A DNA stretch of 64,000 nt from Rugalucina vietnamica (taxonomy: Eukaryota; Mollusca; Bivalvia; Lucinida; Lucinidae). Shown in pieces: positions 24,501-39,500 of this stretch. The stretch covers positions 33,937,621-34,001,620 of the forward strand of contig OZ024870.1 in NCBI GenBank assembly GCA_964017185.1, written 5' to 3'. The notes under the pieces are model-generated. The model worked only from the letters and a program-made list of their open reading frames with translations, was not told the origin of the DNA and ran no database searches. The translations under genes and the position numbers were made by a program. Each line of letters starts with the position of its first letter. Positions within the stretch are counted from its first letter, which is position 1.

Positions 24501-27500
24501 AAAAAAAAATAAGTGCCAATGACATCCAAACTGGCATCCCATAACAAATTCTATGATAGTTCATCATTTTTCAAATTCCATGACTTTTCCATGCATGGAA
24601 ATTTTTTCAACCATTTTCCGTATTTTGCAGGTTTTCCACAGCCAAGGGAATCCTGCTTTATATATAGGTGATTCAGAGACGGGACCATGGTTTAATCCCG
24701 TCGAAAGACTCAGAGGAGCACAAGATCAATTACGAAAACCTCAGGGCCCAGTTGTTCAAAACATTGTTAGCTTAACCGTGTCGTTAAACCCTTAATTTGT
24801 TAGCTAAATATTGACTTCAAAAGCAAATACACTGTTATTTTTTGTTGAAAAAATGTGAGAATCCTTTGCACTGCAAAGGATTCTCACATTTTTTCAACAA
24901 AAAATAACAGTGTATTTGTAATATTAATGTTTGAAATTTTAACGAAACGTTAACTAACGACGTCGTTAGTTTTGAACAACTGGGCCCTGATTTTCAAAGC
25001 TGACAAAGACTCATACTACTTAAACAGCAAAATTGTGCATGCCTATCGTGTGTGTTTTGTGCACAACTGTATGAAGTGCCTCATCTAGGAAATACACAAT
25101 TTCAGTTTAAACATATTTTTTTGCCTTTTTTATGTACAATGGGGTTGGGCTACAAGTTCTATCAACATTAGGTTCAGCCCGCCCCCTGATGGGAAATACA
25201 AAAACAGTATGTATCTCTACATTGAAGTACAATGTGCATTTGAAATAGCTGAATGTGATATTTTTGACCCACTTTTGTTTCTTTTGCAGATATATGTATC
25301 AATTAATACAATACGAATGATAAGCTTAAATTTGCTAATAAGATACAGGCACATCTGTCTGCCCATCTTACGTTTCAAGCCAAGACGTATCTGTAACCTT
25401 AATCTTGCCTCATGTTTTAATCAATGACTTGCATTAAGAATAAGACCATCTTTTGTTTGTTTGTTCTTTTTTTTATACTACATATTCTGTATCAATTATT
25501 GAGCTCATATTGGGACAATTACTAAATTCCAATCACACTTTACTAATCAGCAGAAGATGAAGAATGGCCAAAAAAATTTTCATGAAAAAATCTTCATTAC
25601 AAGTGTGCCCAAAGTGAGAAAAGACTGAGGGTGCAATGATTTATTACAAATCAGACACATTACTGCTACAGGTTTTCTGTCCCGTTTTCCTTTAACACAT
25701 CAGTGACAAATGGACTTGCCCATTGTTATCATTTGGATGAGTCCACTTTCATTTTTAGGGGAATCAGGAGAGGTTTAAAATTTGTATTCACTTTTTCATT
25801 TCAGAGAATTTCCTCTAAGCATGCAGAATAGCCCCAGATGGGACATCACGTTCTGCGGCATCACATCTTGGGCTATACTGTTTGCCTATGTACCACAAAA
25901 GGGCCGTGCCAACCTACCATAAAGATGCAAGCGGGCATAGGAGTGAGTCTTTTAATCTGTACCATGGACAAAATCTGTGGCATGTGACCATTCCTTCCAC
26001 CGACATAGAACAATCTGAAACATAACAGATAAACCCATTTGTTGTGAATGAACTAGCCCATTATCATCATTTGGGTGAGTCCACTTTCATTTTTATGTAT
26101 GTAATTAGTGATTTTTTAATTTAATTAATTTCATTTTTCAATGAAATTTGTCATGTTCAGGACATCACATCTGGGACTTCACTGTTTGTCTATGATATCA
26201 AGCTTATATATTGATTGATTGATTGGGGTTTAATGTCCCACCAACAGCTAAGGTCATATGGAGACGGGACCTCGGTTTATAGTCTCAATCCAAAGGACTG
26301 GAGAAGCCTGGGATCGAACCTGCGACCCCTGGTTTACAAGGCAAGTGGCTTAACCACTGCGCCACGGAGGCTTCTAAGCTTATATATGGATTAATACAAT
26401 TATGAACCTAAGTGGGCATGCCTATTGTTAGCAATAATAAAATATTATTTTGAAATAGTTTTGATTCAATTTATGATAGGAAATACTTTGAACAAGGTGC
26501 GAAAACACCTGTCCAAAGATTGTGTAATATTTGGGTCTGTGTAAAAAGTTTGAATTTGTTTAGATAACATTTGTACAGACAATATTGAGCCACCTCATGG
26601 GAAAACCAACAATCTGCATATGCGAAAACAAAGGCGCAGATCAGCTTCGTAGTAACTGCAAAGCTGATCAGCGCCTTTGTTTTCGCTACATGGATAGTAC
26701 AATTCTTCTACTTTCTAAATCCAAACTTTCCAGCCTCTAGCCACCTTCTGAGCTTGTACAGCTCGGTTTGTGTCAGACCTGGTCGAAAACCACATTGTTG
26801 GTTTTCCCACGAGGTGGCTCAATTACCTAGATATTGAAGAGCTTACTGGTGCAGTTTAATTCATTGCCTACTTCATGGCAAACATGTTACCATTTACACC
26901 TCTATATGAGTGGCATATCATGAGACTTTTGGGTAGCTGATTAGTGGATAGTACAATTCCTCGTCTTCTTAAATTCAATATTTCAAGCTTCAAGGCATCT
27001 TCTATGGCTTCACAGGCCGATTTGTGTCAGACCTCGTTGGAAATCCCAAAGACCTGTTTTCTTGTGTCCCTGCTCATATGATACCATTAACACCTTCACT
27101 AGTACCTACCTTGATGAGGTAAACAGGATACCATTCACACCTCCAAATGTGGACAGGGATACGAATATTGGCATGATCACCCACATGAAACTGTACAGTC
27201 TCTTTGCAAACATCTGGAACAGAAAAATAGTTTACTTATCAGTCGAAAATCGTCAGTCTGTAAGCTCACTTTGACCTAAATTTACGAATATATCCCCTTA
27301 CACCCTACTTTTATACAGTTACATTGGGCTGAACAGGAATATACAATTTTTCTTATTTCTGGTCCAAAATATAGATTGTGGGAACTCATTAGAACCGCCT
27401 CAATCAATGTTTAGAGCAAAATTAAGAAAAACAATTTATTTATTTTCTACTTCAAATTTCCTTTATTTAAGCTTTAAAAATCTCTTTATATGAGCCGCAC

Positions 27501-30500
27501 CATGACAAAACCAACAATCTGCATATGCAAAAACAAAGGCGCAGATCAGCTTCGCATTAACTGCAAAGCTGATCAGCGCCTTTGTTTTCGCTACACGGAT
27601 AGTACAGTTCCTCTTCTACTTAAATTCGAAATTTCAAGATTCTAGCTCTTCTGTAGCTGTACAGGTGGGTTTGTGTCAGACCTGGTCAGAAACCACATTG
27701 TTGGTTTTCCCACGAGACGGCTCAATTATTTCATTTTTCATAATGTGGTCTGTTAAACTCACCACAGCTACCGCTGCACCACTCAACACCTCCTCTCTGC
27801 TCACTGTAGTGAAGTAAGCTATATTGGCAAATGTGTACACCACGGTAACCATACTGATGGAGATCCATATAGCTTTGGGGCAGTTTCTGAAAAGCAACAT
27901 TACAAAATATGTTGATATGATTGATTGATTAATCTATTTATTGATTAATTGACTGACTGATTTGATGGATGCTTTACAACCAAACAGAACAAACAGAACA
28001 ACTGAGGTCATATGTGAATTCAGTCATCCAGGGGGTATATTACCAGTACTCAGTGCACATTACTTTCATCACTAACTGACAAACACTCTACCTGAAGCAG
28101 CCAAAGAGGACTTAAAATGGCAGAAGAAATATTTTTATAACCAAAATTTATCTTCATGAAATAAATGACTATATGCTGAACACTGCCAGGCTGCATCTAT
28201 ACTAATTGGACATGCTGATGATCAAGCTACCATATGATACATACTGACCTTCTCAGAAACACAAAGACAGTTTTTCTAATACACAACTCATATCCTTGAC
28301 GGTCATGCACAGCAAATTATTAGATCTCTATATATATTATATGCAAAACTGCTAGTTTTAATTCTTGTAAAGTAATAATTGAGCCACCACAAGAGAAAAC
28401 CAACACTGCATAGGCGAAAAGAAAGGCGCAGATCAGCTTCGCAGTAACTGCGAAGCTGATCAGCTGCTGTGTTTTTGCTACATAGATAGTACAATCCATC
28501 TACTTTAACCTAAATTTTCAAGCTTCTAGCCTGCTTGTGTTGCTGTACAGACAGGTTTGTTTCGGACCTGGTCAGACCCAAAATTGTTGGTTCGCTCACG
28601 CACTGGCTCAACATGCTGATTAAATATGACATTCAATTACAAGCTTCCAAATGATTGGATGGCAATATTCCTATGATTTGGCTTAGAAAAACTAATTGCA
28701 GTCATCAGGATTAAGCTCAAATTCCAGCTTTTTTAATCACATAGCCTTTGGAATAAGTCACAGACATTCTGCTGAGTCAGAAACAGATGTCATTGCTTAC
28801 AGCAATGGAGTGGGCTGCTTTTGACTTTCAACTTAGAATATAATAGTCATGTCTGTGTCAAGAATTGTATGAAACTCAATGTCGATGGACAGATGGACAA
28901 AGGAGACCTTAACATGAGTATTTTTCTTTTTAATTCAGTTTTACATCTCTTCCAAGATTATTTCAGCTCATATGAAACCGGCCAATCAGTACCGGTAGGT
29001 GGGCGAAAATGAAAGAACCCCGAGAAAAACCACTTGGCACACCCGCAAGCAGAACTTGGCTTGTCTCACATGTGGCCAGTGTTGGGCTCGAACCCACACC
29101 AGACACAGCGGTGAGATGATCGAGTGATTAAGAAACAGCGCTCTTAACCGCTCGGCCATGGGGGCCACCTAATATGAGGCTTCCGCTCCGGTAAGCTAAC
29201 CAGAAAATCCACTTAGTGACTCCATTCAAAGAAGGTTGAGGTCTGCTTTAAGAATAATCCCCAAGATCATTTTTGTTTAGTCTCAGAAGCTTACATGACT
29301 TTGTATTAAATTACATATATTAAGTTTAGTTGATAATAACAAATGATTTGTAAGTCTCTTCAACAGAAGTACTCATGTTCAGTTCATAAGTCAAAGGGTT
29401 AACTTTAAATTGAAATTGAGAAACAAATATACAGGAATTCTTATCTTACAAAACCTTGCCTAACATACAATTATAAGTTTAGAGGAGGCATTTTTTATGT
29501 ATGCATTATAACCACATATACTCAGTTCCTACTGTATCGCGGTAGATTCTGTATCGCGGCATTTGCATATCACGTGAATTTTCGAACCTAGCACCCCCTA
29601 CAATCGGCATCTTTCGCAGCAGATGTCAAACTCTGAATTCCAGTGAAAATTGTGCATATTGTCATGAAAAGTGGAGGGTAAATGTAAACCTTTACAAAAG
29701 TCAAGTATAATTTGTATTTTTGCACATACTGGTTACCCCCTACCCATAAAATGTCCCCTCAGTACCTAAAACACCGGTTGATTATACTTGCTTTGAGTCA
29801 GCATCTGTCGTCTGGGCGTCAAAGGTCATGCACCATTACGAGGTCAAGTTATCTCCTTACATGGAAACTTTTGCATATGCGTTTTAGGTGAACCCCGCGA
29901 TACAGAAGTCACTTTTGCCACATGGGTATATACCAACATGGTCACACATTTGCGGTTTTCACAAAATATTGACAAATGTCTTGTAATTTTCATCATAAAA
30001 GGGTTGCAGGGGAGGGATTTTGGAAATTGTTGAGGTATAATAAATTTCATTTATTGATCATGTTTGTTTGATTCTTTCTGTTTACAAATAAGGGCCGCGA
30101 TACAGGAGGAAGCCAGTATACAGAATCTTCTTGTTTAACCATAATTTGGCCATAAACACCAAAGAATTCAATAAAGGCATAAAACTGAGCTGAAATCAAT
30201 GTGAGGAAACAATATAAAACCAATTCTGATATATCTGGATTCTGCTAGGCTTCAATATCCAATCTATCAGTCTTTAGTTTTCCCAATACTGACGAGTTCT
30301 TGACGTAACCTTTAAACGTTTATGGGTCTCCGTATGAGATTAATCGTCTCAGCACTTCACTTCAAAAAACTATTTTTCTTTATTTAGACAAATCAGAATT
30401 GTTTTAAAGTCCCCTAGTGCTTAATTGATATCGGAAATCAATGATGAAAGAACTACAGAAAAGTATCCAACTGCAGTTTTGTCTGCAGATGCTTTAAAAC

Positions 30501-33500
30501 AAATGGCAGCTGCAGCTGATTAAATAGGCTTTTAGAGTAAAAAAATAATTTGCTATTAAACTTTTATTTAGAATTTTAAACTAGTACTTTTTATCAAAAA
30601 TTAGCAAGGCCAAGCCCTTAGCGGGCCTTCACACTTATATAGTAGACAGTGGTGCTCAATTAAATAAGTCTATGACTGCCAAAGATTCATCCTAATGGCC
30701 CATAACCTAAATTTTATGAAAAAACATAAGTGATGGTTCAAATGGTAATCAAGATTTCTTCTGGCAACTGGTACTTATATGAGCCACCTCGTGCGAAAAC
30801 CACCAATCTGCATATGCGAAAACAAAGACAGATCAGCTTCGCGGTAACCGCGATGCTGATCAGTGCCTTTGTTTTCGCTACACGGATAGTACAGTTCCTC
30901 TTCTTCTTAAATCCAAAATTTCAAGCTTCTAGCCTGCTTCTGTGACTGTACAGCCTGATTTGTGTCAGACCTGGTCGGAAACCACATTGTTGGTTTTCCC
31001 ACGAGGCGGCTCATATAGTAGACGATGGTGGCAACAGGGGAGCATGGTGCCTGGTGGTAGCCTCAGCATCGGACTCAAGAGATCCTCAGAGTTTGATCCC
31101 CAATCACGGCCCATATTGTTGTATCCTTGAGCAAGACAGATTAATAACTAGAGTGCTGGTTAATACACAGGAAGCGCCGGCTCCATCCCAAAATGACTAA
31201 AACATTGTTGACTGGGACAGTAAACCTCCATACAAAGGTGGCACCAATGTTACAGTGTTGAGGTTTAGTTCACGGTGCTGAGGTCATGCAAGTGGACATG
31301 TTGGCTATACTTTGTGAAGTAAATAAAAATCTTAAGATTATAAAAATTGAATTAAACCAAGCCTAGACATATATAATTCAGTTAGCGCAGAAATAAGAAA
31401 GGCAATATTGCTGATTCTCTTTGTTCAATCCCGAGTAAGTCTCGTCTGAATGGCAAACTTTCAAACCTTACCGATGAGACTGATTAAAAAGAAACATCAA
31501 TTTGAGCCACCTCATGGGAAAACCAACAATCTGCATAGGCGAAAACAGAGGCGCCTTTGTTTTCGCTACACGGATAGTACAATACCTCTACTTTATAAAT
31601 CCAAAATTTCAAGCTTCTAGCATGCATCTGTGCTTGTACAGGCCGGTTTGTGTCGGACCTGTTCGAAAAGCACATTGTTGGTTTTCCCATGAGGCGGCTC
31701 ATTTGTGACAGCTGGTAGGAAAAGAGCATCTGATGGTTGTTATTGTTTGCTATATATTGTTTGTTTCTTTAAGTAAAAGTGAAAGTCTTGAAGATTATTA
31801 ACAGGCACATAAAAGTCAAGATATATCAGTATGCACCAGTCATTTGTAACCCTGGCCCAGCGTACCAGGGGTAGTGAGGGCACAGCAGGGCTAGGATTTA
31901 ACCTCTGATGAGTCACAGAAGTGCTGGGGATTTTAATTTCCCACCAATACATGGTCACACTAATCATAAACAATAGTTGCATTTTTCACATTTAAATTTT
32001 ACTTTTATGGCCCTTATTTAAGTTTCAAAATTATCTATACTTCTATTTACAGAAATTACCCCTACTCTCATAATTATCTTTTTTCAGCAGGACAACTCTC
32101 ATCTGTTGATCATTATTATCAGCCTCCGGGTGATGGGGCTTTTAGCAGAGATTTTACTACAACTTTGACCCCGCAGGTCCACGCTTTGAGCAAGGAAAAG
32201 TTAAAAGTCCCGCTGTTCCCTGACCCCATAGCGGCTGTGGATGCTAATAACTGATGTATTATCGAGAATATATGAGCTGCTATGCGAGAAAACCTGGCTT
32301 CGGGATTTCCCATCAGGTCTGACACAAACCGGCCTGTGCAGCTACAGTAGATGACTAGAAACTTGAAATTTTGGATTTAAGTAGAAAAGGGATTGTACTA
32401 TCTGAGTAGCAAAACAAAGGTGCTGATCATAACTGCGAATCTGATCTGTGCCTTTGTTTTGACATAGGCATAAATCTGGTTTTCTCATGACGCGGCTCAT
32501 ATTATGTCTTGCTCATAAACACAAGCTTTTGAACCGAAGCTCTCTCACCTCAGAGTTATCTTACTTTCAAATTGTCATTTGATGGTGTTAATATGAAATG
32601 ATCTACATGTATCCATCTATCCTAAATCAGCCCCAGAACTGGGCCCTCTACAATCATCAATCATGATCACAATAATCATGATTATAAAACTATAGTGTAA
32701 ATTGTTATTTCATTGAATAAAATGATAAAAGTTGGTTCCATTAAGACAGAACTGGCTTGATCTGGCAAAATCTAGGCTATCATGACATAATTATGAACCA
32801 TCAACCTTCAGAGGCTAAAAACAAACACTATTTTATCTCCAGAAATCACAGTAGTACTAGTATTTGCGTAGTGCTTAAGGTTTATAGTACAAGGAGTTTC
32901 TTATTGCAATGTATGCACTTTAGCATAGAATGTTATTGTTTTCATACTGTTTATTTATTTTTTGTTCTGTTTATCACAGTAAACAACTATCGATGGTCAT
33001 GTTTGGACATTCACCTCAATTTTATCCATGACAACCAATAGATAAAAAGTACAACAAATAGTTTTTAGATCATTGTACTTAAATACAATGTCTTTTTTCA
33101 AAATTTTCCAGCCACCAGCCACCCACTACACTGTATGTGTGTGTTGAACCTAAGTCAGAATAAGATTTTCTCATGATGGTACCCATTTTCTAACTTTCAT
33201 GGCTAAGACCTTATCAAGATATTCCTAGGCATAAAAATTAATGGTAAAAATACACCAAAATTAATGCCTTTTAAGGTATGCCATTTTTCCTTAACATGTA
33301 AGAGCTACCAAGTAAAGTATTTGATATTTCAATGACCTATAAACAACATATATAGCAAATCAAAAGTTGGCGTGTAACTGAGCTATTGCCTCCTGGGTAT
33401 TTACCGGTAAAGCTGCAAAATAAGCAACATTTTTACACTCCCGTACCCTAAAATCCACTCTGAATGTCAACTAGAGCCCAGCAATATTGAGCACCACCCT

Positions 33501-36500
33501 GGACGGACAGTAGGTATCAGCAGTCCAAGATAATGTGATGCTGTTTGACATATCACAATAAAAGGCAACAAAGCTACCATCTATGATCTTGTAACAATTG
33601 AGCCACGCCATGAGAGAATAAACATTTTGTATATGCGAAAACAAAGACGCAGATCAGCTTCGCAGTTACTGCGAAGCTGCTCAGCGCCTTTGTTTTCACT
33701 ACACAGATTGTACATTCCTCTACTTTCTAGATCCAAAATTTCCAGCTTCTAGCCATTTTCTGTGCTCGTATAGCTCTGTTTGTGTGGGACCTGTTCTGTA
33801 ACCACATGGTTGGTTTTCTCATGACATAGCTCAATTATGTTTAATGTCTATGACAGGAGAACAAGTACTGCAATAAAGTGCATATTAAAAGAAGAATACT
33901 AAGAAAGACACAAAACTGCGTAATTTGACTTGCATGTCATCAACATATGGCAGTGAAATAAAAATTCTCAGCCTTATGATATGTTTCTGGGACTTTTATC
34001 TGTAACATTTGAGCCACCTCGTGGGAAAACCAACAATATGTTTTCCGAACAGGTCCGACACAAACCGACCTGTACAGTCACAGAAAAGAGCTAGAAGCTT
34101 GAACTTTTTGATTTAAGTAGAAGAGGAATTGTACTATCCGAGTAGCGAAAACAAAGGCGCTGATCAGATTCGCGGTTACCGCGAAGCTGATCTGCGCCTT
34201 TGTTTTCGCCTATGCAGATTGTTGGTTTTCCCACGAGGCGGCTCATTTTGTAAGTCACATTGTGTTGCACTGAGCACTTTTAGGCTTTAGCAAGATATGG
34301 GCTAAAATGAGTCTTTGTCTATTGCCTTTAAACATGTTAAAGTATGGGGAAAAAGCCTACCATGAATTAATGGGCGATCTGGCAAAATGGGCTACACAAT
34401 AGCACAATCAAGCCATTCTTGCCCTTGTTCAGAGACTGGTACACCATTTAACACCAGACAAAAAGGAATAAGACCTGCTCTGCCCTGAACCTTCAAGGCC
34501 AAAGGTGTCAACTAAAGGCCTAGTGCATATTTTTCTCTTCATAAGTTTTTTGTTTGTTTGTCTGTTTCTTTGATCATTCAATTTTCTCACAACTCTGCAC
34601 TGAAATTACATCTAGCCGCTTTGATCGACAATTAGATTCTTGTGACTACACTTTCTTCTAGATAGAGATTGTCAAGACTGAAGGAGTCTAGAAAATGACA
34701 GGAACCATTTCACCAGCAACTCTGTTGAATGTGCCTTTAATAACTGTTGATTTCACCGCTGTGTCTGCTGTGGGTTCGAGCCCCACACTGGCCACATGTG
34801 AGACAAGCCAAGTTCTGCTTGCGGGTGTGCCAGGTGGCTTTTCTCGGGGTTCTCCCGTTTTCGCCCACCTACTGATTGGCCCGTCTCATATGAGCTGAAA
34901 TAATCTTGAAAGGGACGTAAAACTGAATTAAAAAAAAAAAAAAAACTGTTGATGGTGTAGTGAAGTTTTTTTTCTACATTTCCCCCCCTTTTTTTCAACA
35001 GTATCTGAGGCTAGTTTTTGTATTCTCAATGAATTGTCTGTCCTTGAAATGTAAGAGCCTCAAATAAGCCGTTAAGTGCCACTTAGTCAGATTATGATGA
35101 AGCCCCAACAGATTGTAATTTTAACTAGGAACCAGAACACTTTACGTACATGTTGAGGATACAGAAGCCAAAATACTTTAAACAACTAAACTGTAATTGG
35201 AGGGGGGTAATGATGATGTATATCTTGCGTCATCAAGTGTGTTAAACTGTTTGTTTTATTCCATCCTGGTTCCTTGTTACATCAGTTTGTAAACACTAAA
35301 ACTTTTGTTGTTGTTATGTCTAAAACACCCACATGTAACTACATGATGTAAGATTTCATCATGAGCTGTTCCCCTCATTCAATTATTTTCTTTGAATCAA
35401 TAGAAAAATCAGCTTTTGCAATAGCATGCGTTCAGAGCATGGACAAACACCTATAGTAGCTATCTCTATATTTAGTCACGTTTACTACAACTGCCTGATT
35501 GGTTTCTATCAATAGGCTCAAGGTCAATGCTACAAAACAGTTCATTCATAAAGTATCGGTGAATGAGTATACAATTGCACAGGTAAAAACCTCCTAGAGA
35601 GCTACCACACTGTATAAACATGTCACCATTTTACTGAAGTAAATGTGTGTGCCAATGTGGGTGGTAAATGTGGTTTCATGGCCATATTTAAGGAAAGATG
35701 TACATGTAGTAAACATACATCTACATGCACATGTAAACATGCACATGTAAACATACATGTACATGCAGACCTTACATGTATATCACCCCCCCACACACAG
35801 CTTAAGCAATGTTTTACTCTTTTAAGATAAATCATGGAGGGTACTTGCTACAGCCACCTCATAAGATGTCTTTACACATATGTATAACGTATGTCTGAAG
35901 ACAAGAATGGTGAAAACTATCAAAATTTTAATCTAAAAATTCTCATTTTTGCAGCAGCAAAATCCCAAAATACCACATACTGGCCAGTAGGCTTTTAAAA
36001 CTTGGTACTCACTTGACAGGGTCTTGGAGTTCTTCAATAACATAGTTGAGGTAATTCCTGTAAACAGAAGAAAAGGAAAATGAGCTTAATCAAGGGCTGC
36101 AAAAGCTATGGTCATAATTATGAAGATGGGACTCAGTTTAAAGTCTAGAGCAGTGGATTGAACTAACAACGTAAGTGGCTGAACCACTATGCTGCAGAGA
36201 AGCTGACCATATCATGAAATAGATTTCCATATACATGTACCATGCCTTCAAGAAACAAAATTGCTGATCAGCTGTGTTGCCATACAGGCCTACCAGTAAA
36301 ATTGGATAGTATGTTGCAAATGTAGGTTTAGCATTAACGTGCAGGTTTTACATTGGTACCTTACAGCAATGCTATGTTGTGATACAATCTTTACTGAAAA
36401 GTGATAAACTGAGTCTACAATAAATATGATAATTCACTATCTGATAGGTAAAATTAATATGAATCATGTCAATTTTGCCTGAAGAAATACAATTTCAATA

Positions 36501-39500
36501 TCATCGAGCCATGTCCTAAAGTATAGAAACCTACTGAAAACAAAGACATACATGTACACACAGATCAGCTGCACTGTGACAGTTGCCACAATATGCAAGT
36601 AAAATTTCATTCATCTTGCCTTTGGTGGGGGGTACTATTCTCAGGACCCATTTTGTAAAATCTAGCTGGAAACAGGTTTTATCTCAGACTGTTGCAATGC
36701 TCATAATTGAGCCCCGTAATAAAAAAAACGTTTTTTGCTTAGGCGAAAACAAAGACGCAGATCACCTGTGCAGTAACTGCACAGCTGATCAACACCTTTG
36801 TTTTCGCTACATGGATAGTTATCTATTCTTCTTCTTAAATCTGAAATTCAGAGCTTCTAGCCTGCTTCTGCGACTGTACAGGCTGGTTTGCATCGGACCT
36901 TGTCAAAAAACCCAGAGCATCATTTTTCTTGCCACGCTGCTCATATATAAGATATATGATACAGTAAATGTTTGCTGCAGCATAAAATTAAGTGTTGCAG
37001 AAATAATTAATACCAAAGTGAAGCAAGTTTTAATATTCTTTTATTTATCATGATTTGAAGACAAGATGAAAACTTCATAAACCTTATCAGATACAGACAC
37101 ATTTACTGTTTTTGAATTTTGACTTCATTTTATATGTACTGTAACTACTGTTTCAGTTTGTCGCGTTTCTGACAATATATACATTTTTGCAGTAGGATTG
37201 TAAAAGTGACTTTATTTAACAAAGGTTCACAAAAGCAAAGAAACGAGCAGAATATGCAGACATATACATAAAAGATTCAGGAATAGCCTATGTTTCATCA
37301 TGGTAAAGCCTATATTTGGGGTTTTCAGTAAGCTACGACATAAAAGAGTACTAAACAGTCAAAGTGACATGAAAAGAAAAGTGCGGCCCCCGTGGCCGAG
37401 TGGTTAAGAGCGCTGATATTTCATTACCGCACTTAAACCATTCGATCATCTCACCGCCCTGCTCTGGCCACATGTGAGACAAGCCAAGTTCTGCTTGCGG
37501 GTGTGTCAGGGGAAAACCACCAACTCTGGATGGTGACCAGCACCCTGGCACATGCCTCAACCCAGATTTGAACCCGGACCACACAGATGACATGCTTGTG
37601 TGTTATCCACTATGCTATCTAGGCCCCTATACTTCCTAAATCCAAATTTCAAGCCCCTAACCATCTTCAGTTTGATTTGTCTCTAGTCTAAAGGCATGAA
37701 ATTCTGCATGTCAAATTGTATTTTGTTTTTACGACAAGAACATAATGCAACAGAACCTCAATTTAAAGTCTTATCTGACAGACTGGACAAGCCAGTGGAA
37801 TCAAATCAACAATGCTATATGCCATAACCCCTGGGCACAGTGACACCAAGTAGTAGGCATAAAATCAATTTTTATAACAATGAAAGAATCTGATCAATGT
37901 ATGTTAATTTAGAGACTGTCTTTCTGTGGGTTGACAATCCTACTGTAGGTAACATAAGTGTTTTTACATTCTGAAGGGTCTTGTAATGAGAAAACCTGTT
38001 TTTGTCATATACATGTAAACAACAAAGATATGGATCAGCCCATCCATCACCTGTGAATGTACTGTATCTTTGTTACATCAATTTTGGTGTCTCTTTCGGA
38101 CATTCTATTCATGTATCTGCCATGCCTCCTGAAGACATTTTTCTCACAATGCGGCACATCATATGAGCCGCCTCAAGGGAAAACCAACAATCTGCATAGG
38201 CGAAAACAAAGGCGCAGATCAGCTTCGCGGTAACCGCGAAGCTGATCAGCGCCTTTGTTTTCGCTACCCGGATACTACAATTCCTCCTCTACTTAACTCC
38301 AAAATTTCAAGCTTCTAGCCTGCTTCTGTAGCTGTACAAGCCCGTTTGTGTCAGACCTGTTCAGAAACCACATTGTTGGTTTTCCCACGAGGCGCATCAT
38401 ATGCCTTTAAGGTTATCAGGTAGCGATGTTATTAGTATAGCAGCATTGTAACATCTGCTGGAGATGACATTTAAATGACAACAATATACATCCTACTAAG
38501 TTTCAATATGGACATCACTTGGAGAAATAGTAGTAGTCAACTCTTCATGCTGGTTATGTGTATCATATTTCAGTTTAGGTGATCACATTTCGAGTCCGGT
38601 ACTGGTCATGTTAAGGTCAGAAATGTCCAGCCACCCCTATTTTTCATCCTCTGTTCTAGAGCCGGGTGGTTGAGTTTACAGTTTGCAATTACAAAGCAGT
38701 ATATCCCTTCAACCCACCCCCACAATAATGCTGACAATGGTAAGAAACCCGAGATGCATCTTCTTTTCCCCCTTATCAAAACCCAAGAAACCATATTTAA
38801 CATAAAAAAGGTCCCTTTTGCCATAATGAACTCATTTATCAATATGACATTATAATGAAATGTAAATATCATCAATGCAAAAATGTCAATATTTTTTCAT
38901 AATTTATTCAAAAAAAAGCAAGCAAAAATTTCACCTTAGTGGCCTGCCACTCCAAGGTTATAACTTGGTCTCCATTTGAAATACCAACCCGAATATGAGC
39001 CTATATAGATTCATTTTGCATCCGACCCAACCCATTAAAGCCCATTTTATAAAGTAAATCAAATGATTTGCATGTACATGGAAATGCATATTTTTTATTT
39101 TATACAGACTCATTGAAAGTCTAAATTTGTGACTTTTCTCTTTTCAAATTATTACAAAGTTCTCCAATTTATAAGCAAGTAAAGTGACGTCTTAAGGTTG
39201 TGAGGCAACTTATTACCAGTATAAGAGAAAATTAAATTCAGGCTAACTTTTCTACATTAACAGCATTAATTATTATCATCGCATACAATGCTTATTCATT
39301 TTACACCTGAAAAAATTCTACTTACCACCCATTGTAGGCAAACAGCCCCGAATAGAAAGCTAGACAGGCTTTAGGTATATTTGTCTCTGTGTGCTCCCAG
39401 GGGTCTTGAAAGTATTCTGTCTCCCCTAAAAAAACAAAGAGTTTGGTAAATTATTTTAGGGAAGATTTCAAACGAAAAAAGACAAACAAAATGAAGATAC

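Noticed and set aside
29084..29168. tRNA-like sequence with A and B boxes (also at 26310-26375 and 37383)
   Set aside because: The head is followed by a SINE body and tail, and does not fold as a full mature tRNA; annotated as SINE rather than tRNA gene.
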